Positions 7,769 through 17,817 of a stretch of 64,000 bases of DNA are shown one piece after another. The DNA lies in NCBI RefSeq assembly GCF_012935715.1, contig NZ_CP052860.1, forward strand, positions 6,324,001 through 6,388,000. Reading direction: 5' to 3'. Source of the DNA: Pseudomonas sp. ADAK13 (lineage in GTDB: Bacteria; Pseudomonadota; Gammaproteobacteria; Pseudomonadales; Pseudomonadaceae). The notes below the pieces were generated by a model. That model had not been told where the DNA came from, ran no database searches, and saw only the letters and a program-made list of their open reading frames with translations. Made by a program: the position numbers and the translations under genes. Position 1 is the stretch's first letter, and every line of letters begins with the position of its first letter.

Positions 7769-10700
7769 GACGTCTCCCCACCGCGTGCAGTTTTCGACAT
7801 TGGTTTCAACCCGCTGAGCAGCCCGTGCAAACCTTGCAACGGCACCGGCAACCAGCTCGGGCGATTCTCTGCTTCGTAGGCCACTTCGTACGCGGCCTTC
7901 TCCAGGCTGAACAACGCCAGCGCTGCGTCCTGGCCTTTGGCATCCTGCCAGTCATGGCCCAGTGTAGTCGTGGCCGCGTGGTAGGCCTGGATAAATGCCT
8001 GTCTGGCCTCATGCAAATAGCGATCCGCGACCCGCTGCCGGGACGCATTGGCTTCAGGCGACTGGTCGACGCCCTGCACATTCACCGCCATGGCCGCCGC
8101 GTAATCAAACGAGCGCAGCACACCGCTCACGTCCTTGTACGGGCTGTGTTTGCCGCGACGTTCATGCAGCGGTCGCGCCGGTTCGCCCTCGAAGTCGATC
8201 AGGTAGGCATCGCCCTTGACCACCAGTACCTGGCCCAGGTGCAGGTCGCCATGCACGCGAATGCGCAACCCGCCCACCGTGGCTTTCGCCAGGTCCTGAA
8301 CATGACTGGCAATCGCCTTTTTCTGCTCCAGTAAAGCACTGACCAATGCCTGGTCAGCAGGGTTCAACTGGGTTTGATGCTGTTTGAGCAACTGAAGTGC
8401 GCGGTCGATTTGTGCACCCACGTGCCTGGCCCAGCCCTGGCTATCCTTGAGGGAAGTAACCTCGGGTTTGAAGGCCTTGTTAGTGGTCGGCGCGGCCAGC
8501 ACCTGGTGCATTTCACCCAGGCGCTGGCCGAGCAAGCCGGCGAAGTCCGCCAGTTCGCCAAGAGCGTTGTAGTGCTGCTCCTGCTCGGACATGGCTTCTG
8601 CCAGTTCGTCGCGAATCGCCCGCTCCAGGTTGTTCTGGGTCCAGCCCCAGGCATCGCCCTGGTTGCTCAGGTAACCCTGGGCAATCATCAGCAGGTTGTC
8701 CTGGCCATCGGCGTCGTGGCGTATCACCGAGCCCAGCAGCGGCGAGATATGTTCGTAGCCGGCTTCCGTCAGGTAGGCGCCCATTTCCAGCTCCGGGTGC
8801 ACACCCGCGCTGACTTTGCGGATCAGCTTGAGCACCAGGCTGCCGCCCACTACCACCGAACTGTTGGACTGTTCGGCGGCGAGGTAACGCACTTCCGATT
8901 CGTCGTTCAATTCCAGTTTGGCCAACTGCGCCGTGGGCTCGAAGCGAATCTCGCCGTCGGTGGAACTGAGCACGGTGTTGGCCTGCAAGCCCTGGATCAC
9001 CGCGCGGATATAGGTGTCGAGGCTGAACGCGTCCGTCACCAAACCGACCTGGCGCACCCGCCGCACACGTGCAAGCGCCAGTTGTTGCGGCAAGGCGCTG
9101 GTGAACTGGTCTTCACCCAGGAAGCCGAATGGCAACTGATAACGGCTGACCTGCCCGGCACTGGTGACTTCAATCTCACTGAGCAACACCGGGTGCTGCG
9201 GGTCGCCAAAACGCACGCCGTAGGCGATGTGCACGCTATCAATCGCCGTGTCCTTGCTGGCAAACCAGCGGCGCTTGGGCAGCCACGCCGGCAAGGCATT
9301 TTGTTCCAGGGTAGTACGGCATGGCGCTTCGAGCAGTTCTTCCAGGCGCTTTTTCAGCACCAGGGTGGTGAAGTCCGGGATGCTTTGCGCCGGCTCCACG
9401 TGCCAGCTCGGCATCTGGTTTTCCGCCGCGAGCACGAACCAGTAGAAGCCATACGGCGCCAGGGTCAGCAGGAAATTCAGCTGGCCAATGGGCGGGAATG
9501 CGTTGCCGCCGAGCATCTCTACCGGGACCATGCCGGCGAACGCCGAGAGGTCCAGCTCCGCCGCCTGGGCGCTGCGGGACACGTTGGCCACGCAGAGGAT
9601 GATCTCGCTCTTGCCATCGGCGCCCGTGTATTCACGGGTATAGGCCAGGATCCGGCGATTGCTCGGCGAGAGCATTTTCAGGCTGCCGCGACCAAAGGCC
9701 TTGGACTGTTTGCGCACCGCCAACATGCGCCGGGTCCAGTTCAGCAACGAGTGCGGGTCCTGGGTCTGGGTTTCGACGTTGACCGATTGGTAGCCGTATT
9801 GCGGGTCCATGATCGGCGGCAACACCAGGCTCGCCGGGTCGGCGCGGGAGAAGCCGCCGTTGCGGTCGATGGACCATTGCATCGGGGTGCGCACGCCGTC
9901 GCGGTCGCCAAGGTAGATGTTGTCGCCCATGCCGATTTCATCACCGTAGTACAGGGTCGGCGTGCCCGGCATCGACAGCAGCAGGCTGTTGAGCAGCTCG
10001 ATACGTCGGCGGTCACGCTCCATCAACGGCGCGAGGCGGCGGCGAATTCCCAGGTTGATCCGCGCGCGGCGGTCGGCGGCGTAATAATTCCAGAGGTAGT
10101 CACGTTCTTTGTCGGTGACCATTTCCAGGGTCAGTTCATCGTGGTTGCGCAGGAAGATTGCCCACTGGCAATTGGCCGGAATTTCCGGGGTCTGGCGCAG
10201 AATGTCGGTGATCGGGAAACGGTCTTCCTGGGCCAGCGCCATGTACATGCGCGGCATCAGTGGGAAGTGGAAGGCCATGTGGCATTCGTCGCCGTCGTCG
10301 CCCTTCTTGTCACCGAAGTACAGTTGAGTGTCTTCCGGCCACTGGTTGGCTTCGGCCAGCAGCATGCGGTCCGGGTAGTTGGCGTCGATCTCGGCGCGGA
10401 TCTGCTTGAGGACGTCGTGGGTTTCCGGGAGGTTTTCGTTGTTGGTGCCGTCGCGTTCGATCAAGTACGGGATGGCGTCCAGGCGCAGGCCGTCAATGCC
10501 CATGTCGAGCCAGTAGCGCATCACCGACAGCACAGCTTTCATCACCTGCGGGTTGTCGAAGTTGAGGTCCGGCTGGTGGGAATAAAAGCGGTGCCAGAAG
10601 TACTGGCCGGCGACCGGGTCCCAGGTCCAGTTGGACTTTTCGGTGTCGAGGAAAATGATCCGGGTGCCGTCGTATTTCTGGTCATCATCGGACCACACGT

Positions 10701-11112
10701 AGAAGTCCCGCGCGGCCGAGCCGGGCTTGGCTTTGCGCGCACGCTGGAACCACGGGTGCTGGTCCGAGGTGTGGTTGATGACCAGTTCGGTGATCACCCG
10801 CAGCCCGCGTTTGTGGGCTTCGGCGATAAAGCGCTTGGCGTCGGCCATGGTCCCGTAGTCGCTGTGCACGCCACGGTATTCGGCGATGTCGTAGCCGTCG
10901 TCGCGGCGTGGCGAGGGATAAAACGGCAGCAACCAGATGGTGTTCACGCCGAGGTCGGCGATGTAGTCGAGCTTGGCGATCAACCCGGGAAAGTCACCGA
11001 TACCGTCGTTGTTGGAGTCGAAATAGGATTTGACGTGAACCTGATAAATCACCGCGTCCTTGTACCAGAGCGGGTCTTTGATAAAGGTGGCAGCCTTGGG
11101 TTTCTTCGCCAT
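7765..11112 (-). CDS. treS: Trehalose synthase / maltokinase fusion TreS
   Basis: A 1115-residue bifunctional enzyme. The N-terminal GH13 half (about 1-560) interconverts trehalose and maltose: [12 protein letters not shown], nucleophile Asp in [12 protein letters not shown], Glu in [11 protein letters not shown] and [11 protein letters not shown]. The C-terminal half (from about 590) is a maltokinase with a kinase-like catalytic loop [11 protein letters not shown] and metal-binding IDFEGEP, phosphorylating maltose to maltose-1-phosphate with ATP. Fusion of the two is common in pseudomonads and channels trehalose directly to the GlgE substrate. CAGGAG lies seven bases before the ATG. It is the second gene of the operon, separated from glgE by a composite palindrome and coupled to glgB. 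Confidence 0.96.
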   Translation of the reverse strand: MAKKPKAATFIKDPLWYKDAVIYQVHVKSYFDSNNDGIGDFPGLIAKLDYIADLGVNTIWLLPFYPSPRRDDGYDIAEYRGVHSDYGTMADAKRFIAEAHKRGLRVITELVINHTSDQHPWFQRARKAKPGSAARDFYVWSDDDQKYDGTRIIFLDTEKSNWTWDPVAGQYFWHRFYSHQPDLNFDNPQVMKAVLSVMRYWLDMGIDGLRLDAIPYLIERDGTNNENLPETHDVLKQIRAEIDANYPDRMLLAEANQWPEDTQLYFGDKKGDDGDECHMAFHFPLMPRMYMALAQEDRFPITDILRQTPEIPANCQWAIFLRNHDELTLEMVTDKERDYLWNYYAADRRARINLGIRRRLAPLMERDRRRIELLNSLLLSMPGTPTLYYGDEIGMGDNIYLGDRDGVRTPMQWSIDRNGGFSRADPASLVLPPIMDPQYGYQSVNVETQTQDPHSLLNWTRRMLAVRKQSKAFGRGSLKMLSPSNRRILAYTREYTGADGKSEIILCVANVSRSAQAAELDLSAFAGMVPVEMLGGNAFPPIGQLNFLLTLAPYGFYWFVLAAENQMPSWHVEPAQSIPDFTTLVLKKRLEELLEAPCRTTLEQNALPAWLPKRRWFASKDTAIDSVHIAYGVRFGDPQHPVLLSEIEVTSAGQVSRYQLPFGFLGEDQFTSALPQQLALARVRRVRQVGLVTDAFSLDTYIRAVIQGLQANTVLSSTDGEIRFEPTAQLAKLELNDESEVRYLAAEQSNSSVVVGGSLVLKLIRKVSAGVHPELEMGAYLTEAGYEHISPLLGSVIRHDADGQDNLLMIAQGYLSNQGDAWGWTQNNLERAIRDELAEAMSEQEQHYNALGELADFAGLLGQRLGEMHQVLAAPTTNKAFKPEVTSLKDSQGWARHVGAQIDRALQLLKQHQTQLNPADQALVSALLEQKKAIASHVQDLAKATVGGLRIRVHGDLHLGQVLVVKGDAYLIDFEGEPARPLHERRGKHSPYKDVSGVLRSFDYAAAMAVNVQGVDQSPEANASRQRVADRYLHEARQAFIQAYHAATTTLGHDWQDAKGQDAALALFSLEKAAYEVAYEAENRPSWLPVPLQGLHGLLSGLKPMSKTARGGETS

Positions 11113-11143
11113 TGGAAACTCCTGGAAAATTCGTGGGGTCGCT

Positions 11144-11250
11144 GATCGTTCCCACGCTCTGCGTGGGAATGCCTGTTGCGACGCTCCGCGTCACGCTTGG
11201 GGACGCAGAGCGTCCGGGGCTGCATTCCCACGCGGAGCGTGGGAACGATC
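11144..11250. repeat. Composite palindromic repeat between glgE and treS
   Basis: Two 30-base arms (11144-11173 and 11221-11250) are inverted copies differing at two positions, and each arm contains its own small palindrome (TTCCCACGCTCTGCGTGGGAA). Between them lie two more inverted units (GACGCTCCGCGTC and GACGCAGAGCGTC). This nested layout is typical of dispersed non-coding repeats in the P. fluorescens group. It interrupts the operon and could form a strong mRNA hairpin affecting relative expression of glgE and treS. Confidence 0.75.
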
Positions 11251-11260
11251 TCAATCAGCT

Positions 11261-13258
11261 TCAGGAAACGGTAATGCGCCAGATACCAAACGGCTGGTGC
11301 CACGGTTCGATCCGCATCCACTGGGTCTTGCCGTACCAGGTCCAACGGTGGCCGGTCATCAAATCCTCGCCCTGAGTCTGGGCGTCGTCCGGCAAGCCCA
11401 TCTCCCACAGCGGCAACTCGAAATTGGCCTCCTGGGCGTTGAACGGGTCGAGGCTCACGGCAACCAGAATACAGTTGCTGCCGTCCTCGCTGCGTTTGCC
11501 GAAGTACAGGATGTTGTCGTTCCACGCGTTGTAGAGCGTCAGCCCGAGGTGCGTCTGCAGCGCCGGATTTTGTCGGCGGATGCGGTTGAGCTGGGCGATC
11601 TCGGCAATGATGTTGCCCGGCGCCGTGAAGTCCCGTGGGCGGATCTCGTATTTCTCCGAGTCCAGGTACTCTTCCTTGCCTGGCACCGGGGCCGCTTCGC
11701 ACAGTTCAAAGCCGGAATACATGCCCCACAGGCCGGAACCCATGGTGGCCAGCGCGGCACGGATCAAGAAGCCAGCGCGGCCGGACTCATGCAGGAAACC
11801 CGGGTTGATGTCCGGCGTATTGACGAAGAAGTTCGGCCGGAAGCACTCGCGCCACGGGGATTCGTTCAGTTCGCTCAGGTACTCGCTCAACTCGGCCTTG
11901 GTGTTGCGCCAGGTGAAGTAGGTGTAGCTCTGGGAGTAACCGACCTTGCCCAGGCGCGCCATCATCGCCGGGGTGGTGAAGGCTTCGGCGAGGAAGATCA
12001 CCTCCGGGTACTTGGAACGCACATCGCTGATCAGCCATTGCCAGAACGGCAGCGGCTTGGTGTGGGGGTTGTCGACGCGAAAGGTCTTCACGCCCTCTTC
12101 CACCCAGCCGACCACGATGTCGCGCAATTCGACCCACAGGCTGGGGATAGCGTCCGCGGCGTAGAAGTCGACGTTGACGATGTCCTGGTACTTCTTCGGC
12201 GGGTTCTCGGCGTATTTGATCGTGCCGTCGGGCCGCCAGTTGAACCAGCCCGGATGCTGCTTGAGCCAAGGGTGGTCCTGAGAGCACTGGATGGCAAAAT
12301 CCAGGGCGATTTCCAGGCCATGTTCGGCTGCGGCCTTGACCAGGTTACGGAAGTCTTCGCGGGTGCCCAGTTGCGAATGGATGGCCTCGTGGCCGCCTTC
12401 TTCGCTGCCGATGGCGTACGGGCTGCCCGGATCATCCGGCCCGGCGGTCAGGGAATTGTTCTTACCTTTTCGATGGCTGCGGCCGATGGGATGAATCGGC
12501 GGGAAATACAGCACGTCAAAGCCCATGTCATGGATCATCGACAGCCGTGAGTGCACATCGTTAAAGGTGCCATGGCGCGCAGGATCGTCGGTGATCGAGC
12601 GGGGAAACAGCTCGTACCAGCTGGCAAACTGCGCCGCCTCGCGCTCTACATCAATCGGGTATACGGCACTGATGCTCAAATAGGCGCGGTGGTCGGCCTG
12701 GGTCATCAGGTGTGCACTGTCTTCGTGCAGGAACAGCGCGACTTGCTCGGTTTCCAGCAGGCCGGAGAGTTCGTGGTGCAGCAGCATCAGGCGGTCGCGC
12801 AATTCGTTGTCGCTGCGCTCGGCGGCTTGCAGCACCTGGCTGCGGCCTTCCTGCAATTCCAGGCTGACGGGCACACCGGCCTCGTGTTTCTTGCTCAATT
12901 CGTAGCGGAAGCTGGCAAACGTGTCGATCCAGGCTTCGATGCAATACTCATGCGGGCCCTGGGTGGTCACGGTGAACGCACCTTCCCAGCCGTTGTTGCC
13001 AACATCGGTCATTACCACGCTGTGCCAGCTTTCTTCACTGCGCGGGCGCCAGCGGATCAGCACCGCGAGCTTGTCGTGGCCGTCGGCAAACACCTTGCTG
13101 GCGACCTGGACGCGCTGGCCGACCACAGCCTTGACGGCAAACTCGCCGCCATCGATGACCGGGGTGGTGCTTTCAATCGCAATCCTTGGCAGCAACAGTG
13201 CCTGGGACAGCGGTAACGTAGAGGTTGAATCATCGTGCGTCAGTGTTTCAGCAGTCAT
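11261..13258 (-). CDS. glgE: Alpha-1,4-glucan:maltose-1-phosphate maltosyltransferase GlgE
   Basis: GlgE transfers maltosyl units from maltose-1-phosphate to the non-reducing end of alpha-1,4-glucans. The product has 665 residues, normal for GH13 subfamily 3. It has an N-terminal beta domain (about 1-190), the helical dimerisation insert, then the barrel with [11 protein letters not shown], nucleophile Asp in [15 protein letters not shown], and Glu in [14 protein letters not shown] 13258 is preferred over an in-frame ATG 63 bases upstream because AGGGGAGA sits about seven bases before it and family members begin near here. It is the first gene of glgE-treS-glgB. The 205-base gap to the divergent proline-rich gene should contain its promoter. 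Confidence 0.96.
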   Translation of the reverse strand: MTAETLTHDDSTSTLPLSQALLLPRIAIESTTPVIDGGEFAVKAVVGQRVQVASKVFADGHDKLAVLIRWRPRSEESWHSVVMTDVGNNGWEGAFTVTTQGPHEYCIEAWIDTFASFRYELSKKHEAGVPVSLELQEGRSQVLQAAERSDNELRDRLMLLHHELSGLLETEQVALFLHEDSAHLMTQADHRAYLSISAVYPIDVEREAAQFASWYELFPRSITDDPARHGTFNDVHSRLSMIHDMGFDVLYFPPIHPIGRSHRKGKNNSLTAGPDDPGSPYAIGSEEGGHEAIHSQLGTREDFRNLVKAAAEHGLEIALDFAIQCSQDHPWLKQHPGWFNWRPDGTIKYAENPPKKYQDIVNVDFYAADAIPSLWVELRDIVVGWVEEGVKTFRVDNPHTKPLPFWQWLISDVRSKYPEVIFLAEAFTTPAMMARLGKVGYSQSYTYFTWRNTKAELSEYLSELNESPWRECFRPNFFVNTPDINPGFLHESGRAGFLIRAALATMGSGLWGMYSGFELCEAAPVPGKEEYLDSEKYEIRPRDFTAPGNIIAEIAQLNRIRRQNPALQTHLGLTLYNAWNDNILYFGKRSEDGSNCILVAVSLDPFNAQEANFELPLWEMGLPDDAQTQGEDLMTGHRWTWYGKTQWMRIEPWHQPFGIWRITVS

Positions 13259-13463
13259 CGAGCATCTCCCCTTAACGCCCAGTGGACGCTCTTGTGCCTG
13301 ATCCAAATTCTGAAACGGCACCGCTCTCCCTGAGCAGGGCCGTATAGGTTCCGAGCGTGCCGGCGGATGAAAAGTTCAGGTGGATATGTCGCCATCGGGC
13401 GGGGAATCAAATCCGTCGCCCGATTGTCCACCGATAGAGCAAAGCACAAAGGAGGCCACACCG

Positions 13464-13622
13464 ATGAATATCCCGATCCCGGCTGAAACCCCGGACCCGA
13501 ACATTGACACGCCCACCCTGCCACCGACCGAACCGGACCCGATTCCCGAGCAGGAACCGCCTGGCACTCAGCCACCACCGGTGGAGGAACCGCCGACGAC
13601 CATGCCACCGGTGATTGTGTAA
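13464..13622 (+). CDS. Small proline-rich acidic protein
   Basis: A 52-residue protein, about one third proline, built of short PxP, EPDP and PPT segments and ending PPVIV. It has no cysteine, no membrane segment and no fold-forming hydrophobic core, so it is probably disordered. Translation is well supported: a textbook AAAGGAGG (13448-13455) stands eight bases before ATG 13464. It is transcribed divergently from glgE and lies 200 bases upstream of the serralysin gene. I do not recognise a function; such peptides are easily missed by annotation. Confidence 0.7.
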   Translation: MNIPIPAETPDPNIDTPTLPPTEPDPIPEQEPPGTQPPPVEEPPTTMPPVIV

Positions 13623-13823
13623 ACCCTGGTATGAACCACAGGGGAGCGCCATGCTCCAGAGGGCTGGCAGCATGGCAAACCCTCCCCACCTCACCTGATA
13701 TACGAAACTTCCCACACCTCACAGGGACACTTCTTAGTGCTCCCCCGCTCTACGGACATCAGTCTTGTCACGCAATGGCCCCGGTACCTGGCGGCCTGGC
13801 AACCCTTAACGCGAGACAAGACC

Positions 13824-15203
13824 ATGTCGATAAGCACAACTCAGCCGTCCGGCAGTACGGCATACCAACAAATCGAAGACTTTAAGCACCGGGATGATCG
13901 CGGGGGCGACATAGAGCGTAATGGCTTGAAGTCCAAGACCTCGGAGCAAGCGACCCAGACGTTGACGCGTTCGCATAAGGGCTTTAATGACAAGAACAGC
14001 GATGGCACGACACGGGTCACTTATTCATTTGTGCCTGCATCCAAAAAGCCTCAGGGCGAACAAGGCAACTATCAGGGCGTTAGCAACATCGATGAAAAAC
14101 AGCAAACCCAGACCCGGGATGCTTTGAATACTTGGTCAGATGTCACCAACCTCAAGTTTGTCGAAGGGCCCAAAGACAAGGACAGTGAAGGCCACATTGC
14201 CTTTGGCAGTTTTAACAAGACGAAAATCAACAAAGAGTTCAAGCCGTTTGCCCCCCATACCGTCCACCCGAATGCCAGCGACCCGAATGCCCAAATCTGG
14301 ACAAAACCCAAGGACACCGAAGGCCCCGCCGGCAAAGCCATCCTGATCCACGAGATCGGTCACGCAATAGGCCTCGACCACCCAGGCAACTATGGCAAGG
14401 AGTACCGGGAGAAAAAGCTCGGTTATAAGGAAGATTCAAAAACCCACTCCATCATGAGCACCTATCACCACGGCAATCCGCCGCAGACACCGATGATTGA
14501 CGACATCGCGGCCATGCAGGGCAAATACGGCGCCAATTACGAAACCCGCAAAGACGACACGACCTACGGTTTCAACTCAAATGCCAATCGCGCCGCCTTC
14601 AGGCTCAACTCGGAAAAGGACACGATGAGGGTCGCCATTTGGGACGGCGGTGGCAAAGACACGCTGGACTTCTCCGGCTACAAGACAGACCAGAAGATCA
14701 ACCTCAACGAAGGTACTTTTTCCAATGTAGGCGGGGCGGATCGAAACGTGGGGATCGCTTATGGCGCGGTCATCGAAAATGCCACAGGTGGCCAGGGCAA
14801 CGACTTGATACTCGGCAACGACGTTGCCAATGAACTCCATGGCGGCGCCGGCGATGACGTGATAGCGGGCGGCAAAGGGGCCGACACGTTATGGGGCGGC
14901 AAAGGTTCCGATGTCTTTGTCTATGGCAACGTAAGCGAATCGAGTTGGCCCACGGACCCCGACCAGATCATGGACTTCGAGAGCGGCAAAGACAAAGTGG
15001 ATATATCGGGCATTCGCCAGGAGCTGGGGTTGCCGCTCAGGCAGGTGGAAGTGCAGGCTGGCACTTTATACGCCGGAGAATATTCCATTGCGTACGACCC
15101 GAAAGAAGACATCAGCACATTGCGCGTGCGCGGCAAGCACGCGGGAGAGAGCCTGATGGTGCATGTCCATGGGCGATTGCAACCTGGCGATATCGTGACC
15201 TGA
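13824..15203 (+). CDS. Serralysin-type secreted zinc metalloprotease with RTX repeats
   Basis: A 459-residue M10B metalloprotease. The catalytic zinc motif is HEIGHAIGLDH (HExxHxxGxxH), followed by the Met-turn SIMSTYHH. The C-terminal half carries calcium-binding RTX nonapeptides (GGQGNDLIL, GGAGDDVIA, GGKGADTLW, GGKGSDVFV). It lacks a Sec signal peptide and ends in hydrophobic GDIVT, as expected for a type I secreted protein. No aprDEF-type exporter or aprI inhibitor gene is adjacent, so export would depend on a transporter elsewhere. The start at MSISTTQPSG is chosen by analogy with serralysins; an in-frame CTG/ATG extension upstream is less likely. Base composition is visibly lower in GC than its neighbours (29 of 60 in bases 14041-14100). 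Confidence 0.92.
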   Translation: MSISTTQPSGSTAYQQIEDFKHRDDRGGDIERNGLKSKTSEQATQTLTRSHKGFNDKNSDGTTRVTYSFVPASKKPQGEQGNYQGVSNIDEKQQTQTRDALNTWSDVTNLKFVEGPKDKDSEGHIAFGSFNKTKINKEFKPFAPHTVHPNASDPNAQIWTKPKDTEGPAGKAILIHEIGHAIGLDHPGNYGKEYREKKLGYKEDSKTHSIMSTYHHGNPPQTPMIDDIAAMQGKYGANYETRKDDTTYGFNSNANRAAFRLNSEKDTMRVAIWDGGGKDTLDFSGYKTDQKINLNEGTFSNVGGADRNVGIAYGAVIENATGGQGNDLILGNDVANELHGGAGDDVIAGGKGADTLWGGKGSDVFVYGNVSESSWPTDPDQIMDFESGKDKVDISGIRQELGLPLRQVEVQAGTLYAGEYSIAYDPKEDISTLRVRGKHAGESLMVHVHGRLQPGDIVT

Positions 15204-15255
15204 ACCAAGGCGACGGATTGAGCCAGAGCAACCTCAACGCAAGGCCGGGCTCCAG

Positions 15256-15750
15256 CTAATCCTTCTCCAGCAACCTGACGATCCTTGGCATCACGCTGAA
15301 CACCATCAGCGCCAGCACCGTACTCAACACCGCCGTCGACTCACGCCCCATCCCGGCCGCGACGCCAATGGCGGCGGTCATCCAAAGGCCGGCGGCGGTG
15401 GTCAGGCCTTTGACGTGCTGGCCCTCCTCGTCTTCCTTGCCCTTGAGGATGGTACCGGCGCCGAGAAAACCAATGCCCGCAATCACACCTTGCAACACGC
15501 GGCTCATGGCGTCGGCCTGGGAGCCGGACAAATTCGGCACCAACACGAACAGCGCTGCCCCCATGGCCACCAGCATATGGGTGCGCACCCCGGCGGCCTT
15601 GCCCTTCTGTTCACGTTCAAAACCCAGAATGCCGCCCAGAATGGCCGCAATCAGCAACCGCACGGTGATCTGTGTCAGTTGCCGGGCATCGCCAATGTCG
15701 GCAAATTCAGCTTGCAGGGTTTGCCAGACTTCATGCCACCAGGCGTCCAT
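15256..15750 (-). CDS. MgtC/SapB family inner membrane protein
   Basis: A 164-residue protein with four or five hydrophobic segments and the MgtC N-domain signature (LLIAAILGGILGFEREQ, AAGVRTHMLVAMGAAL, and GIGFLGAGTIL). MgtC proteins help cells cope with low magnesium and, in several pathogens, with life inside macrophages, partly through the F-type ATP synthase. This one lacks the soluble C-terminal ACT-like domain of virulence MgtC, so it is the short SapB-like form. AAAGGA precedes the ATG. It is a single gene, convergent with the protease. The family call is strong but the physiological role is unspecified. Confidence 0.9.
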   Translation of the reverse strand: MDAWWHEVWQTLQAEFADIGDARQLTQITVRLLIAAILGGILGFEREQKGKAAGVRTHMLVAMGAALFVLVPNLSGSQADAMSRVLQGVIAGIGFLGAGTILKGKEDEEGQHVKGLTTAAGLWMTAAIGVAAGMGRESTAVLSTVLALMVFSVMPRIVRLLEKD

Positions 15751-15869
15751 GGTCGTGTCCTTTCAAGGGTCGATACGGGATGGACAACGCCGACCGTCAG
15801 TCAGTTGCGCAGAACCATTCATCCACGGGCAACGCCTAACCCTCAATATCCCTGGAAAAGGACAGCACC

Positions 15870-16109
15870 ATGCCCGTACGTATCGAAAACCAGACCTGTT
15901 ACTTCAAGGTCGATGAGCACGGCGACGAACAAAGCCTCCCCGCCACCGATGTCACGGTGATTACCGACAGCGCCAAGTCCATGTCAGCCGTGGAGTTGAA
16001 CGGCGATCGCGTCTACATCACCGAAGCAGAAGCCGACGCATTGACCGTCGCAGGTGCCACCGACGGCCGTAAGCATCTGAAGGCCACCGACGGTGATTCG
16101 GTGATTTGA
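15870..16109 (+). CDS. Small DUF3203-like protein
   Basis: A 79-residue acidic protein beginning MPVRIENQTCYFKVDEHGD. It resembles the DUF3203 family of small Pseudomonas proteins of unknown function (recollection, not searched). It has one Cys and no signal peptide or membrane segment. GGAAAAGGA lies just before the ATG. It stands alone between the mgtC-like gene (divergent) and ccoG, with a hairpin and an ANR-box-like site behind it. No function is proposed. Confidence 0.75.
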   Translation: MPVRIENQTCYFKVDEHGDEQSLPATDVTVITDSAKSMSAVELNGDRVYITEAEADALTVAGATDGRKHLKATDGDSVI

Positions 16110-16123
16110 TTGACCTGGATCAT
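16110..16123. promoter_or_regulatory. Candidate ANR/FNR box upstream of ccoG
   Basis: The site TTGACCTGGATCAT matches the FNR/ANR consensus TTGAT-N4-ATCAA at 8 of 10 specified positions. It lies about 170 bases before the ccoG start. FixG/CcoG genes belong to the low-oxygen cbb3 oxidase programme, so ANR control would make sense. The distance is long and a hairpin intervenes, hence low confidence. Confidence 0.35.
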
Positions 16124-16136
16124 CCCCCCCGCAAAA

Positions 16137-16169
16137 GTGCTGCACCCCACGCGCCACAGGGTGCAGCAC
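16137..16169. other. Perfect 11-bp inverted repeat after the DUF3203-like gene
   Basis: GTGCTGCACCC and GGGTGCAGCAC are separated by 11 bases. It could terminate the DUF3203-like transcript, but no T-run follows on the plus strand, so it may instead be an operator or an RNA stabiliser. Confidence 0.45.
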
Positions 16170-16293
16170 ATTGTCGCAGGCGCGCATCAAAGGCCCATCT
16201 GATCCGCTTTTAATCGCCATACCTGAGCCTGTTATGCAAACAGAGCGCCGGTCATAGTTCATCTGCCTGATGGAGGCTGATGAGCGAAAGACC

Positions 16294-17709
16294 ATGAGCG
16301 ATAGAATCCCCGTCCGAACCGTAGAAATGTATGAGCCTGCGCATCCAAAGAAGATGAAGGCCACCTCCAGCGACAACCTGATTCACACCCGCAGCTTCAC
16401 GGGCCTGTTCCGAACCTTGCGCGTGGTGGGCGCGGGCTTCCTGTTCCTGGCGTTTTTCGGCACCGTGTGGCTGAACTGGGGCGGACGCCAGGCCGTTCTG
16501 TGGGACCTGGCTGAAAGCAAATTCCACATTTTTGGCGCCACGTTCTGGCCCCAGGACTTCATCCTGCTGTCGGCGCTGTTGATCATCTGTGCGTTCGGCC
16601 TGTTCGCGATCACGGTGTTCGCAGGCCGCGTGTGGTGCGGCTATACCTGCCCGCAAAGCTCGTTTACCTGGCTGTTCATGTGGTGCGAAAAAGTCACCGA
16701 AGGCGAGCGCAACCAGCGCATCAAGCTGCAAGCCGCGCCCTGGAGCTTGAACAAGCTGGCCAGGCGTTCGGCCAAGCACACCCTGTGGCTGGGCATCAGC
16801 GTGCTGACCGGCCTGACGTTTGTCGGCTACTTCACGCCGATCCGCCCCTTGGCCGAAGAACTGCTGACCTGGCAGATGGGCGGCGTGAGCCTGTTCTGGG
16901 TGCTGTTTTTTACCGGCGCCACCTACCTCAACGCCGGCTGGCTGCGCGAAGCAGTGTGCATGCACATGTGCCCGTATGCGCGGTTCCAGAGTGTGATGTT
17001 CGACAAGGACACCCTGACCATTTCCTATGACGTGGCCCGTGGCGAGCACCGCGGCCCGCGCAAACGTGATGTGCAACCGGCGGACGTCGGCCTGGGTGAC
17101 TGCATCGACTGCCAACTGTGCGTGCAGGTATGCCCCACCGGCATCGACATCCGCGACGGCCTGCAAATGGAATGCATCGGCTGCGCCGCGTGCATCGACG
17201 CCTGTGATTCGATCATGGACAAAATGGGCTATGCCCGCGGCCTGGTCAGCTATACCTCGGAGCATCAGTTGCAAGGGGGCAAGACCCATCTGCTCAGGCC
17301 GCGACTGATCGGCTACAGTGCCGTGTTGCTGGTGATGATCGGGGCGTTGGTGGTGGCCCTGGTCGTACGGCCGATGGTGTCGCTGGACGTCACCAAGGAC
17401 CGCGGGATGTTCCGCGAGAACAGTGAAGGCCTGATCGAGAATATCTACAGCCTCAAGGTCATCAACAAGACCCAGCAGCGCCAGGATTACCGCCTGGAGC
17501 TGGTAGATGCAGACGGCTTCCAGTTGCAGGGCAAGACCGACATCAGCCTGGCGCCCGGGGAAATCACCGATGTGCCGGTGTCGGTGGCGATGACCGCAGA
17601 GAAGCCGGTCAGCAGTTCCCAGACCATCCGTTTCAAGGTAACGGACGTGGATGAGCCATGGGTTTACAGCGCGGCGGATAGCCGGTTTGTGGCGCCGTTG
17701 AATCGTTAA
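16294..17709 (+). CDS. ccoG: CcoG/RdxA/FixG-family polyferredoxin membrane protein
   Basis: A 471-residue inner-membrane iron-sulfur protein. N-terminal membrane segments (GFLFLAFFGTVWLNW and others) carry CGYTCPQSSF and CMHMCPYARF. A soluble domain with two 4Fe-4S motifs (CIDCQLCVQVCP and CIGCAACIDACD) and a last membrane helix (AVLLVMIGALVVALVV) follow. An Ig-like FixG C-terminal domain closes the protein. CcoG acts in cbb3 cytochrome oxidase assembly and has been described as a cupric reductase. Here it is not beside ccoNOP or ccoHIS, so it may be an additional copy. ATG 16294 is used because MSDRIPVRTVEMY fits family starts; ATG 16270 is the in-frame alternative and neither has a strong ribosome site. 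Confidence 0.93.
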   Translation: MSDRIPVRTVEMYEPAHPKKMKATSSDNLIHTRSFTGLFRTLRVVGAGFLFLAFFGTVWLNWGGRQAVLWDLAESKFHIFGATFWPQDFILLSALLIICAFGLFAITVFAGRVWCGYTCPQSSFTWLFMWCEKVTEGERNQRIKLQAAPWSLNKLARRSAKHTLWLGISVLTGLTFVGYFTPIRPLAEELLTWQMGGVSLFWVLFFTGATYLNAGWLREAVCMHMCPYARFQSVMFDKDTLTISYDVARGEHRGPRKRDVQPADVGLGDCIDCQLCVQVCPTGIDIRDGLQMECIGCAACIDACDSIMDKMGYARGLVSYTSEHQLQGGKTHLLRPRLIGYSAVLLVMIGALVVALVVRPMVSLDVTKDRGMFRENSEGLIENIYSLKVINKTQQRQDYRLELVDADGFQLQGKTDISLAPGEITDVPVSVAMTAEKPVSSSQTIRFKVTDVDEPWVYSAADSRFVAPLNR

Positions 17710-17733
17710 AAACCGGGTTTCAGAAACACTGGA

Positions 17734-17776
17734 GATCAAATGTGGGAGCGAGCAAGCCCACTCCCACCTTTTGATC
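17734..17776. repeat. REP-type hairpin behind ccoG
   Basis: GATCAAATGTGGGAG and CTCCCACCTTTTGATC form a long near-perfect stem around CGAGCAAGCCCA. It contains the Pseudomonas REP core and probably ends or stabilises the ccoG transcript; it lies 42 bases before the MocR gene. Confidence 0.7.
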
Positions 17777-17817
17777 TGTGTTCAATCAGCAAAATCTGTT
17801 CAAAGCACTAGGCCCCA

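Noticed and set aside
8374..11145. Open frame of over 900 codons on the plus strand opposite treS
   Set aside because: Same composition artefact; the translated sequence is Val/Gln/His-rich without any family motif, while TreS is complete on the minus strand.
13259..13321. 63-base N-terminal extension of GlgE
   Set aside because: The downstream ATG at 13258 has a strong ribosome site and the extra 21 residues do not look like GlgE.
16252..17739. Open frame of 495 codons opposite ccoG
   Set aside because: ccoG has all cysteine motifs in its own frame; the antisense product lacks any recognisable feature.
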